Shown here: positions 18,533 through 27,338 of the stretch, one piece after another
Numbering within the stretch: the first letter of the stretch is position 1
Layout of the letters: every line of letters starts with the position of its first letter
Source of the DNA: Bacteroidota bacterium
GTDB taxonomy: Bacteria > Bacteroidota > Bacteroidia > Chitinophagales > Chitinophagaceae
Length of the DNA stretch: 64,000 bases
Assembly: GCA_018268085.1 (NCBI GenBank)
Contig: JAFDXE010000003.1
Coordinates: 114,832-178,831 of the forward strand
Reading direction: 5' to 3'
The notes under the pieces: model-generated
Seen by the model: only the letters and a program-made list of their open reading frames with translations
The model's database searches: none
Told to the model about the DNA's origin: nothing
Made by a program: the position numbers and the translations under genes

Positions 18533-19711
18533 TTACGGTTGCGCCGGTAAGCTGATCTTCTTTTTTGTTAACCAATACTGATATTCCTGTAAGATAAGTT
18601 TCCATAATTGTTGCTGATCAAAACCTTCCACTATTTTTTTTCTTATTTGCTGAGCATAGTGTGCTGTTGTAGCGGGCGATTGCCTTGATTGGAACATTGC
18701 CTGTTGTAAAGCCATTGTATTTTTTACCGGGACCAGTAAACCATTTTTTTCATGATCTACAATTTCATTACAGCCATTGATGTCTGATAAAATCAACATG
18801 CATCCCATTAAGCCGGCCTGCATAGGTACATTGGGAAAACCTTCCCTGTAGCTGGGAAATGCCAGTATGTTGGAAGCGGCCAGGTAAGGCCTTATATCTT
18901 TCTGAAAACCCCAGCAGGTTATCGCCGGGTGTGTATGTAACAGTTGTTTATGCTGTTCATCCAATGGATCAAGTTCCGGTTCTTCTGTGCCCAATAACCA
19001 CAATTGATCGTTCGGATATTGCGTATGCACTTCATTAAATGCATCCAGCAATTCACCAATACCTTTATCTTTTACCAGGCGACCAACAAAAATCCAAACC
19101 CATCCGTCTTCCTTTAATCCGGTCTGCTGTTTCAGTACCTCCGCCTGCTGCTGTATTTCGTTTGTTACAGAAAAGTAGGTGCTATCTATACCATTACTTG
19201 ATCCCTGGCCCAGCACTTTCATTTTCCCGTTTGCAACACCCTGTTCTTTTAGAAATGATTGCAGTTTATTTGAATTGGGATAAATATAGCTGGCAGGCAT
19301 TGCCGTTAGTTTCTCGGCGATCCGTAAAATGGTTCGCATAATGCCGGTTGTTTCCATCCACGGCAGCCCGGCGATTGTATGTAAGCGTACCGGAACGCCG
19401 GCAAGTTTTGCAGCCCACATGCCTACCAGCCCGGCTTTGGGCGTATGCGTGTGAACGATTGCCGGTTTTAATTTCCTGAAAATCCTGACCAGTTGAAACA
19501 TACATTTCACATCTGTAACCGGTGTAATTTTTCGTGTAAACGGAACAACGATATGTGTACAACCTTCCTGCTGCACCAGGTCTTTCACGGGCGCACCATC
19601 TGCACTGATCATGGTAACTTCAAATCCATGCTGCTGCATGAACTTCATCTGACCTTTCAGTAAAAATTGCAGTGATTCGGGAACAGTGGTAATTCTTATT
19701 AATCCTGGCAT
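18533..19711 (-). CDS. GT4 glycosyltransferase, PglA-like
   Basis: A 392-residue GT-B fold transferase, probably adding the second sugar to the lipid-linked bacillosamine. The N-domain has PAIVHTHTPKAGLVGMWAAK and RLHTIAGLPWM, typical of PglA/CapM-like enzymes; the C-domain has WVWIFVGRLVKDKGIGELLD and SYREGFPNVPMQAGLMGC. In the usual E-x7-E motif the second Glu is Gln here, a substitution I recall in this subgroup. It immediately precedes the PglC-like gene, one base apart, which supports coupled function. Confidence 0.88.
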   Translation of the reverse strand: MPGLIRITTVPESLQFLLKGQMKFMQQHGFEVTMISADGAPVKDLVQQEGCTHIVVPFTRKITPVTDVKCMFQLVRIFRKLKPAIVHTHTPKAGLVGMWAAKLAGVPVRLHTIAGLPWMETTGIMRTILRIAEKLTAMPASYIYPNSNKLQSFLKEQGVANGKMKVLGQGSSNGIDSTYFSVTNEIQQQAEVLKQQTGLKEDGWVWIFVGRLVKDKGIGELLDAFNEVHTQYPNDQLWLLGTEEPELDPLDEQHKQLLHTHPAITCWGFQKDIRPYLAASNILAFPSYREGFPNVPMQAGLMGCMLILSDINGCNEIVDHEKNGLLVPVKNTMALQQAMFQSRQSPATTAHYAQQIRKKIVEGFDQQQLWKLILQEYQYWLTKKKISLPAQP

Positions 19712-19753
19712 TGGCTGCTTTACTATTTATTCAAACAAAGAAACGCGGTATGT

Positions 19754-20740
19754 TCATCCATTGCGTAGTATCAATTGCGTGGTTTCTTCCATTGTTAAAC
19801 TTTCAAATCCATATTTATTTCGCAATTGGCAATAGTTTTCAACGATCTGCTGAAGTTCGTCCATGCATTCCCGTGGGTTATTGCCGAAATTATGCGGATG
19901 CCACCATAAATGATAGTATGCTTTTTTACGGGCGGCTTCTGTCATTTCATTCAGGATGCGGCGCATCTTCAATTTGTTTTGCAGCGGCTGCCCAGACTTC
20001 CATGGACGATATAACCTCGACGCAGGTAAACACAATGGCAGTTGTTTATTAACGGCGATGTCTTTCAGGTACACCATTTTGATTGGCTGAAATTTCAGGT
20101 ATGCATCTCCTGCACGGAAAAATTTCTTCATAAATGTGGAACCTGTGGCAGGCGACCAATACCAGATATCCGGGCTTGATCTTATTGATGTAATTCCTGC
20201 ATCCGCACAGATAGATAAATACTCGGGGTTAAACTGGTTTCTTGGAAATACCAATGAACGTATTGTTGTTCCATTGGCCTTGGCTACTGCGCAGGCTTTT
20301 TCAATATCTGTTTTGAATTGCTGCGGTGTTTGTCCTTTTTCCAAACAGAAATAATGAGCATACGTGTGTGTGGCCAATTCCTGGTGCGCTGCAGATTGAA
20401 TTTGTTGTATTAGTTGGGGTGCAAAATGAAACGGATCTTCCTCGCTGTAAAATCCGTGTTCTTCAATCCAGTTATATGCCGACACTTTTGGATTATCAAA
20501 TGAGGGAACCAGCGCCGGTTTGTTGTGCATCCATTCGCTTTTATTGCGCATGAATAACATACCCACGGTGGCCCAGGTAACATGAACATTTTTTTCCGAA
20601 AATAACTTCAGCATCTGCGGAATTACATCAATGGTATTCCGAAAATATTGCTGCTGTTGATCATCCAGGCTCATTGTTTCAAAACAACCCCAATGCAATT
20701 CAAAATCGAGTGATATGGTAAATACGCCGGGAAATTCCAT
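19754..20740 (-). CDS. Polysaccharide deacetylase, NodB-fold
   Basis: Starting at ATG 20740 (MEFPGVFTISLDFELHWGCF) gives 328 residues and avoids a 55-base overlap with the upstream polymerase gene that the longer frame to 20812 would require. Visible deacetylase motifs are motif 1 SLDFELHW with the Asp-x-Glu, motif 2 LATHTYAHY (HxxxH metal site), motif 3 VFPRNQFNPEYL with its arginine, and the C-terminal His in LWWHPHNFG. There is no signal peptide, so it may act in the cytoplasm on lipid-linked intermediates, removing N-acetyl groups from the repeat unit. The catalytic set looks complete; the substrate is unknown. Confidence 0.85.
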   Translation of the reverse strand: MEFPGVFTISLDFELHWGCFETMSLDDQQQQYFRNTIDVIPQMLKLFSEKNVHVTWATVGMLFMRNKSEWMHNKPALVPSFDNPKVSAYNWIEEHGFYSEEDPFHFAPQLIQQIQSAAHQELATHTYAHYFCLEKGQTPQQFKTDIEKACAVAKANGTTIRSLVFPRNQFNPEYLSICADAGITSIRSSPDIWYWSPATGSTFMKKFFRAGDAYLKFQPIKMVYLKDIAVNKQLPLCLPASRLYRPWKSGQPLQNKLKMRRILNEMTEAARKKAYYHLWWHPHNFGNNPRECMDELQQIVENYCQLRNKYGFESLTMEETTQLILRNG

Positions 20741-20757
20741 TTGCTGTACTTTAATTC

Positions 20758-21903
20758 CTAAATGTTTACAAACCGTTTTGTAACGTAGGTTCTGTAATAA
20801 GTTGCTTTGCAAAATATAATAAAGAAGAACGGCATTAACTGTGCTTTTTGCCGCATGGCAATTCCGAGGTTACCTGTAACCTGTGCCAATGCAAAGGAAC
20901 CGAACAGGAAAAAGAAAAGGCAGATTCTGAACCAGCCATTCCAGTCACGCCAATAAAAGAACCCTTTCTTTACCACTGTCCAGAACATAAAAATATACAA
21001 CAGGTTCTCAAAAGATACGAGTATACCCACTGCTCCCTGGCCGTCTACGAACAATGGCCGGAACCAGAAGGTAAACATCTTCATGAACAATCCATAATTC
21101 TGTATATCCACGCCGCTGTGCGATTTACTTAGTTCACTGGCACGATGTGTTAATGAAGAAGAGGATGTAATATCCAGGCTTTCCGTATCTGCGAATTTTA
21201 ATACCGTATCACTCATATATACGAATACAATTCCGGCCACAATAAAAATGGCCCAGCGCAAATAATTTTTTATACCTTTTGAAGTGATTACAATACCAAG
21301 CATCACCGCCATAATAACGGTAAAGAGTATGTGCGGACGGATCATGAAAGTAATAAATCCCCCCAGTGCCAGCGACACCAATCGCCGGTTGAACCTGCTC
21401 AATCCATAGGTGAAGATCGCCAGCCCCAGCAGAATAGTTGGTCCTTTTCCCAATGAAGCCGACCAGAAGTGAAGGTTAGGTAACAGGAAAACAATTTCTA
21501 TCCACGTAAATTTCATCCACACCGGTTCCAGTTTAATATTTTCTTTTGCGGTGATATAAAAGATAAGTATGGCGAGGAATCCGAGGAATGCAAAAATGAT
21601 CATGCAGGCATAGTACGACAGGTTAAAAAGGTTTGCAAATGGCCATGCAAGAAAATTAATAAATGTTGTTCCGATGCCCCATGTTTCGAACCAGGTTGCA
21701 GCCGCTCTTGCTTTAGTAAAATATCCAACCGAATCGCTATTGGTCGTAAGTGCATATACAGAATAACCAATGCTCAGTATAGCATGTACAATAAACAACA
21801 ACCACAGGTAACCTTCCGACAACACATTGGTTTTATTGCTCACACCTTTTATGATGTAAGTAGTAATAAGCAAAATCAGCAATAAAACTACGATCGCGTC
21901 CAT
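20758..21903 (-). CDS. Polytopic membrane protein, Wzy/EpsG-like polymerase candidate
   Basis: A 381-residue protein with about ten membrane helices, for example VVLLLILLITTYIIKGV, YLWLLFIVHAILSIGYSVYA, LPNLHFWSASLGKGPTILLG and LRWAIFIVAGIVFVYMS. The order SNSDSVGYFTKAR then FINFLAWPFANLFNLSYY and the H-F-W-x-x-x-L-G-K-G motif resemble O-antigen or EpsG-type polymerases, which join lipid-linked repeat units in the periplasm. Sequence conservation in this group is weak, so the call leans on topology and on its place between the deacetylase and GNAT genes of a glycan locus without any other polymerase candidate. Confidence 0.65.
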   Translation of the reverse strand: MDAIVVLLLILLITTYIIKGVSNKTNVLSEGYLWLLFIVHAILSIGYSVYALTTNSDSVGYFTKARAAATWFETWGIGTTFINFLAWPFANLFNLSYYACMIIFAFLGFLAILIFYITAKENIKLEPVWMKFTWIEIVFLLPNLHFWSASLGKGPTILLGLAIFTYGLSRFNRRLVSLALGGFITFMIRPHILFTVIMAVMLGIVITSKGIKNYLRWAIFIVAGIVFVYMSDTVLKFADTESLDITSSSSLTHRASELSKSHSGVDIQNYGLFMKMFTFWFRPLFVDGQGAVGILVSFENLLYIFMFWTVVKKGFFYWRDWNGWFRICLFFFLFGSFALAQVTGNLGIAMRQKAQLMPFFFIIFCKATYYRTYVTKRFVNI

Positions 21904-21912
21904 ACTTGTTAT

Positions 21913-22872
21913 TTAGAACAATTCCATGGAACCGAGCGAAGGTTGCCAATGGCTGAATTGTTCAAAGTTATTAAGATTATTTTTGGCCAGCGGCCTGATC
22001 GTAATGACTGGTCCTTTTTTAAATGGCCCGAAGAATGTTGCCGGTCTCTTTTTATCTGAAAATAACGGTGATGCTGCACAACTTACCAATGCCGGCCTGG
22101 TATGGCGGATAAGTTTACGTATTGCTTTTTGTGCCATTTTTTCTGCACCCGGAGCAGCTTCCGTCCATAGCTCACATATCCGCAGCTCCATGAATTTCTT
22201 CATTTTCTTTACACGGAAAATTATCCCGAAAGACCCGGGTTCTATGATGGCACCATATGTAGCCACAGGACAAGTGGCATATCTCCACGATAAATAATCA
22301 TACCGTAATGGTGTATGAAAGTATGGCGTTGATTTTTCCAGGCTCCAGTGTTTATCCAGTTTCTGTAAAGCTTCGGCTATGGAAAAATCGCTATACAGTT
22401 TTTCTGTTTTTTTGGTTGCGTACGATGCCGGCAACAAGCTGCCAACGGCAACGTATAGGGGCAGTCTGCCCACAACCGACCATCCCATTTTTAAATAACC
22501 GGCCATACTCACCGGATTCGGCGAATTGAATACAATACCTGTTCCTTCTGCTTTGCATTCATCTACCGCCTGCAGGGTTAATTTCCGGAAAATACCTTTA
22601 CCCTGGAAGGCCGGATCGGTTGCGGTATCTACGGCTCTTACCGCCGTTACCTTTTCCGTTGCTGATTTCCATTCCCAGTACATAAAAGTGCGGAGGCCAA
22701 TAATTTTTCCGTTGTCAACAGCCACGATCATTTTCGATTTACCGAAAGGGTTTTTGGCATGCTTCCATAAAAAGTATTCTTCGGTTTTAGGGGTGAGCCT
22801 TTCACCGATACTTTGTTTGAGAAGCGCTACCATTTCGGTGGTATCCTGTATGGTGGCATTGCGAATGATCAT
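21913..22872 (-). CDS. GNAT-family N-acetyltransferase
   Basis: A 319-residue protein. The N-terminal 150 residues are a GNAT fold: MIIRNATIQDTTEMVALLKQ, then the beta4 strand VRAVDTATDPAFQGKGIFRK with the acetyl-CoA loop Q-x-x-G-x-x-x, and GTGIVFNSPNPVSMAGYLKMGW. The C-terminal half (YDYLSWRYATCP, GIIFRVKKMKKFMEL) resembles a second GNAT-like half, as in enhanced-intracellular-survival-type proteins common in Bacteroidota glycan loci. It probably acetylates an amino sugar or a related small molecule of this pathway. It sits nine bases upstream of the polymerase candidate gene. Confidence 0.8.
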   Translation of the reverse strand: MIIRNATIQDTTEMVALLKQSIGERLTPKTEEYFLWKHAKNPFGKSKMIVAVDNGKIIGLRTFMYWEWKSATEKVTAVRAVDTATDPAFQGKGIFRKLTLQAVDECKAEGTGIVFNSPNPVSMAGYLKMGWSVVGRLPLYVAVGSLLPASYATKKTEKLYSDFSIAEALQKLDKHWSLEKSTPYFHTPLRYDYLSWRYATCPVATYGAIIEPGSFGIIFRVKKMKKFMELRICELWTEAAPGAEKMAQKAIRKLIRHTRPALVSCAASPLFSDKKRPATFFGPFKKGPVITIRPLAKNNLNNFEQFSHWQPSLGSMELF

Positions 22873-22928
22873 TGGTAGAGGTGTTGATTGTTTAATACGA
22901 ATTTTTGAGCACGAATGACAGCATTCAT

Positions 22929-24050
22929 TTAGTGAGCAGAAGCGATGGTTGCATACACCTGCTCTATTTGCTGCACCATTACTTTTAAACTAAACGATTC
23001 TTCCACTCTTTTACGGGCTTTGGCGCCGTAACTTTTTATTTCACCGGGATTGTTTACGAGATAACTCAATGGTTCAAGCAGGCCTTTCCAGTTTTCTACG
23101 GGCAGCATAAATCCGTCAACATTATTCCGGATCACTTCTTTAATACCGCCTGCATCTGTACATACAACCGCACATTCCGTGCTCATCGCTTCGAGTAAGG
23201 CTACCGGCAACCCTTCAAATTCTGACGTCATCATAAAGATATCCATTGCCGATAACCAGGGCAACACTTCAGTTTGTAACCCCGGCAGAATGATATGATC
23301 TTCCATTTGCTGCGCCTGTAAATGCGCCCGGATTTCGTTGTTCAAAATTCCATCTCCAACAATTATCCCTTTTACCGAAGGATATTGCTGCTGTAATAAT
23401 TTAAACAAATCAATCCATTCTTTCAATCTTTTCTGGAAACGAAACACGGCAATCGTTCCAATCACAACAGTATTTTCATCAATTCCCAACTGCCTGCGTT
23501 GTTCCATTCCTGCAGGAACATTTCTTACAAAATGTTGCATGTTTACGCCATTTAAGATCGTTTGCACAGGCACAGCAGGATGAATATTTTTTTGTATAGA
23601 TGTTGCCACATCTTCCGATACGGCAATTACTTTCGTTTGCTTATTAAACGTTAGCTTATTGATCGTTTTGGTGATCCAGTGATAGCGCTCCTGTTTATTA
23701 TGTTCCGTGTATATAACGGGAATGTGTGTGCGCATGTAGATAAACCTGCCTACAAACCCCGCCCAGGGCAAATGACAATGCAGCATATCAATTTTATTCT
23801 CCTTTATATACCGGATAATATTTTTCGTTTGCAATGCAATTTTTACATTATTGGATGCCGGGAAATTTTTTACGATACCACCTGCAGCTTCCAAACCCGC
23901 TACCATCTGGTTCTTCCAGGGTAGAAAATAAATAAAATGAAATTCAAATCGATCGCGGTTGTGTTGTTTTAGTGTTTCCTGTAACAACATCTCTGCGCCA
24001 CCCCTGCCAAGAGATTTAATAATATGCAGAACCCTGATTTTATCCGCCAT
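22929..24050 (-). CDS. GT4-family glycosyltransferase
   Basis: A 373-residue GT-B enzyme. The N-terminus KIRVLHIIKSLGRGGAEMLL is the classic GT4 acceptor loop with the G-G-A-E motif, and YTEHNKQERYHWITK follows. The C-domain has VVIGTIAVFRFQKRLKEWID and the donor site FMMTSEFEGLPVALLEAMST with an intact E-x7-E. It is separated by three bases from the next upstream transferase gene, suggesting that the two act in succession on the same glycan. Donor and linkage cannot be read from sequence. Confidence 0.88.
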   Translation of the reverse strand: MADKIRVLHIIKSLGRGGAEMLLQETLKQHNRDRFEFHFIYFLPWKNQMVAGLEAAGGIVKNFPASNNVKIALQTKNIIRYIKENKIDMLHCHLPWAGFVGRFIYMRTHIPVIYTEHNKQERYHWITKTINKLTFNKQTKVIAVSEDVATSIQKNIHPAVPVQTILNGVNMQHFVRNVPAGMEQRRQLGIDENTVVIGTIAVFRFQKRLKEWIDLFKLLQQQYPSVKGIIVGDGILNNEIRAHLQAQQMEDHIILPGLQTEVLPWLSAMDIFMMTSEFEGLPVALLEAMSTECAVVCTDAGGIKEVIRNNVDGFMLPVENWKGLLEPLSYLVNNPGEIKSYGAKARKRVEESFSLKVMVQQIEQVYATIASAH

Positions 24051-24053
24051 GCG

Positions 24054-25166
24054 CTAATTCCTTTTTAAAATATCATTGTAAAGCCATTCAAACTCACGGA
24101 GACAATTTTGCAAACTGTAATTTTTCATTACAAATTCCTTTGCATTGCTTCCCAGTGTTGTACGCAATGGGCTATTTTCCATTAATGAAACAATCGCATT
24201 CCCAAATGCTGAACTGTCGTGCGTACTCAATAAAATTCCTGTCTTCCCGTTCTGCACCACTTCACCTACGCCACCCACATTTACTGCTACAGACGGTACC
24301 GATTGCATGCCTGCTTCCAGCACTACACCCGGCACACCTTCAATGGTACTTCCCATAACAAAAACATCGGCACCTGCTAAAAACTCCTGTACATTTTCGC
24401 GGTAGCCGGCAAAGAAAATATTTTTTTGCAACCCTTCCCGCTCTACAAGTTCCGTTGTTTCCTTATATTTTTTCCCTTCCCCAATAAAAATCAAGCGGGC
24501 ATTTGCATGTTGTTGTATAACTTTTTTAAAACTTTCTATGATAAATGCATGATTTTTCTCTGCCGAAAACTGGCCGATATGCATGATCACAAAATCGGTT
24601 GACGGAAAGCCAAACAATTCAGCCGTTTTATTTCTTGCTTCCTCCGGATTAAAGTTCAATTGCGGAATGCCTCTCCTGATGAGCTTTGTTTTCGCCAATG
24701 GGTATCCGTACGTTTTTACCAGGTCTTCGAGCGATTGCTGACCAACGGAAGTAACCCTGTCAACTTTCTTAAACAATAAGCGGTTGATCGTCTTTTTCAG
24801 CGATGCGTCTTTTGTCCAGGCACTAACCATGCTTATATTCCTATACACAATATGTAACTGCGGATTAAAATATTTCACCAGCACGGCATATTTCAACGTA
24901 TCGGAACCATTGGCCTGGATGATATCGGGCTTTGTTTCTTTGATGAGTTGTTGGAGTCGTTTGAATAACCCATAATCAAAAGCTTTTTTTGTTCCCTGCA
25001 GATCGATGTTCTTTGCGCCTTTGGCAATTAATATGTTTTCTTTTGTAGCGTAGAGTCCAACAAACAACACTTCATGCCCTGCCTCCGACAGCATGGTACT
25101 CAGCTCTGCTGCAAATACCTGTGCTCCCCGGTATTGACGTTCGGTTACAAGTTGAAGTATCTTCAT
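24054..25166 (-). CDS. GT4-family glycosyltransferase
   Basis: A 370-residue GT-B enzyme beginning MKILQLVTERQYRGAQVFAA, where R-G-A-Q takes the place of the usual G-G-A-E acceptor loop. It continues with KPDIIQANGSDTLKYAVLV, VDRVTSVGQQSLEDLVK, the donor half VIMHIGQFSAEKNHAFIIES and the E-x7-E site VMGSTIEGVPGVVLEAGMQS. It should act in the cytoplasm on the undecaprenyl-linked chain. The start lies three bases after the stop of the epimerase gene. Confidence 0.88.
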   Translation of the reverse strand: MKILQLVTERQYRGAQVFAAELSTMLSEAGHEVLFVGLYATKENILIAKGAKNIDLQGTKKAFDYGLFKRLQQLIKETKPDIIQANGSDTLKYAVLVKYFNPQLHIVYRNISMVSAWTKDASLKKTINRLLFKKVDRVTSVGQQSLEDLVKTYGYPLAKTKLIRRGIPQLNFNPEEARNKTAELFGFPSTDFVIMHIGQFSAEKNHAFIIESFKKVIQQHANARLIFIGEGKKYKETTELVEREGLQKNIFFAGYRENVQEFLAGADVFVMGSTIEGVPGVVLEAGMQSVPSVAVNVGGVGEVVQNGKTGILLSTHDSSAFGNAIVSLMENSPLRTTLGSNAKEFVMKNYSLQNCLREFEWLYNDILKRN

Positions 25167-25168
25167 TG

Positions 25169-26128
25169 TTATTGTGCAAGCAACCAGTTCTTAAACTGAA
25201 TGATCCCTTCCCGGAAAGGAGTTTTTGGTGAATAACCGAGTAGCTGTTGTGCCTTTGATATATCGGCATACGTTATGGGAACATCACCGGGCTGTTCGGG
25301 CAACCGGTTAATGATCGCTTTCTTTCCGAATACTTCTTCAATGGTGGCAATCATTTCTGAAAGAGACACCGTTTGATGATTTCCCAGGTTGAATACTTCA
25401 AAATTACTGCGGGTGTAATGGAGTGCACTGTAAATTCCCTGTACCGTATCGGCTACATACGTATAATCTCTCCTGGTGCTGCCATCGCCGAAAAAAGGAA
25501 TAGGCTGATCGTTCAATATTTTTTTGCTGAATAAATGAATGGCGAGATCGGGGCGTTGCCTCGGGCCAAACACGGTAAAGAATCGCAAAGCGATAAACCG
25601 GATATTGTATAAATGTGCATATACATGACCCAGCAATTCACCTGAAATTTTTGTACTGGCGTAAGGACTGATCGGGTTTAAAACAGAATCTGTTTCCCGC
25701 CAGGGATAATTTTTATTTACACCATACACACTGCTTGAAGAAGAAAACACAAACTGCTGTATCTTTTTATTCTTTGCAAACTCAAGTAAGTTATGCGTGC
25801 CTTTTACATTTACATCCTGGTAAGCAACCGGGTTTTCTATGGAAGGACGCACACCTGCTTTCGCTGCCAGGTGTATGATGGCATCATATTCATCTGTAAG
25901 GTTTTTATACAAAGCATCTGCATCAACGATGTCCATTTCAACCAGCTTAAATGATGGATGATTATGGAATGAACTGATGTTTTTCAGTTTCACCTCCTTC
26001 GCATAAAACGGATCGAAGTTGTCTATTGTAGTTACTGAATAATTATTTTCCAGTAATTTTTCTACCAGGTGACTGCCGATAAAACCTGCACCACCGGTAA
26101 CGAGTATATGTTTTTTCTTTTCTGCCAT
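25169..26128 (-). CDS. UDP-glucuronate 4-epimerase-like NAD-dependent epimerase
   Basis: A 319-residue short-chain epimerase. The NAD-binding loop is HILVTGGAGFIGSHLVEKL and the catalytic tyrosine and lysine are in ISPYASTKISGELLG near residue 153, preceded by FSSSSSVYG. IHLAAKAGVRPSIENPVAYQ and RFFTVFGPRQRPDLAI are features of the GlcA 4-epimerase (CapI/LpsL) group, so the likely product is UDP-galacturonate for the glycan; a UDP-GlcNAc or UDP-Glc epimerase remains possible. It is clustered between GT4 genes. Confidence 0.85.
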   Translation of the reverse strand: MAEKKKHILVTGGAGFIGSHLVEKLLENNYSVTTIDNFDPFYAKEVKLKNISSFHNHPSFKLVEMDIVDADALYKNLTDEYDAIIHLAAKAGVRPSIENPVAYQDVNVKGTHNLLEFAKNKKIQQFVFSSSSSVYGVNKNYPWRETDSVLNPISPYASTKISGELLGHVYAHLYNIRFIALRFFTVFGPRQRPDLAIHLFSKKILNDQPIPFFGDGSTRRDYTYVADTVQGIYSALHYTRSNFEVFNLGNHQTVSLSEMIATIEEVFGKKAIINRLPEQPGDVPITYADISKAQQLLGYSPKTPFREGIIQFKNWLLAQ

Positions 26129-26185
26129 TTCTTTTAATTCATGCGATTAAGCAATAGGGAGCGTTATGCTGAAATAATCAATGAA

Positions 26186-27298
26186 CTATTTTACCATGCT
26201 CTTTAAAAAATCTTCGTATTGTTTTGCAATAATCCTGATGTCAAATCTTTCCATCGCTTCTTTGCGGGCACGTTTACCCATTTCCATCATCTGCGGATAA
26301 TTGCTGATCATCTGTTTCATTTTCGCAGCTATATCCTGTGTATCTTTTACCTTATGAACCAGTGCCGTTGTATCTTTTGTAACAGCTTCCATATTCATGG
26401 GAATATCGGATGCAATGATAGGCACACCGGTCATCATTGCTTCTACCAGTGCACCACTAAAACCTTCATACCAGGAAGGAAATATAAAACAATGTGCATG
26501 GTAAATCTGCTTCCAAGCATTAGGAACCATTCCATGTAAGGTTACTGAACTTTCCAGTTGATGTTTTGCAATTACGGATTCAAAAACTTTCCTCGCCTTT
26601 CCTTCACCGTAAATATCAAGTACAATGGCAGGATTGGTTTGACGCAGCATTGCAAATGCTTCTATCATTTCGCTGAAACCTTTCCTGTCGAGCAGGCGCC
26701 CAACGGCAATGAATTTAAAAACAGGTGTTACCGGTGCCGGTATCCATTCCGGGAATTTTTCTGATTCCCTGCCGCGGTAGATCACTTTGATTTTTTTCAT
26801 CGGCACGCCAAGTGTTTTTGAATTGCTTTCGGCGATGCTCGCAGCATTGGAGAGCCAGAATTTCGGTATGCCTGCTGTCCATTTATCCAGCATCCAGAAG
26901 AAACGGAACTTCCAGCCTATTCCTTTTTGTTTCAGTTCTTCTAACCGTACGGCACCATAACTGTCGTTTACAAACGTACCTATTAACGGCGTACGGGTTT
27001 GTTTACAGGCTATGCGTGAAATTATATTTGCCCGGTAAATTGAAGAAACAACGATATCAGGTTTTTCTGCTTTAATTATTTTTTTCAATGCTTTTATTCC
27101 CGCCAGGAATGAATCGCCCTTCAGGTTTACAAATTCCAGTGGTATGCCGGCTTTTTCATACGCTTCTTTCAGATCATGCCCTTTATAGAAGTAAATAACT
27201 TTTACCTCTGTTTCCCTGGAGAAATGCGAAATGATATCCAGCGTGCTTTTTTCTGTACCGGCATTTGCGAGTGTATCTAGTGTAAAAAAAACTTTCAT
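26186..27298 (-). CDS. GT4-family glycosyltransferase
   Basis: A 370-residue GT-B enzyme. The N-terminus KVFFTLDTLANAGTEKSTLD shows a modified acceptor loop (A-G-T-E). The donor half has FKFIAVGRLLDRKGFSEMIE, ESSVTLHGMVPNAWK and FPSWYEGFSGALVEAMMTG with an intact E-x7-E, followed by GVPIIASDIPMNMEAV. Its relatives act late in EPS and O-antigen assembly. The substrate is unknown. It is 40 bases downstream of the acyltransferase gene and 57 bases upstream of the epimerase gene, so in the same transcription unit by spacing. Confidence 0.87.
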   Translation of the reverse strand: MKVFFTLDTLANAGTEKSTLDIISHFSRETEVKVIYFYKGHDLKEAYEKAGIPLEFVNLKGDSFLAGIKALKKIIKAEKPDIVVSSIYRANIISRIACKQTRTPLIGTFVNDSYGAVRLEELKQKGIGWKFRFFWMLDKWTAGIPKFWLSNAASIAESNSKTLGVPMKKIKVIYRGRESEKFPEWIPAPVTPVFKFIAVGRLLDRKGFSEMIEAFAMLRQTNPAIVLDIYGEGKARKVFESVIAKHQLESSVTLHGMVPNAWKQIYHAHCFIFPSWYEGFSGALVEAMMTGVPIIASDIPMNMEAVTKDTTALVHKVKDTQDIAAKMKQMISNYPQMMEMGKRARKEAMERFDIRIIAKQYEDFLKSMVK

Positions 27299-27338
27299 TA
27301 TTATTTGCCGGAATAAATTTTAGCGTGTTGCAACAAAA

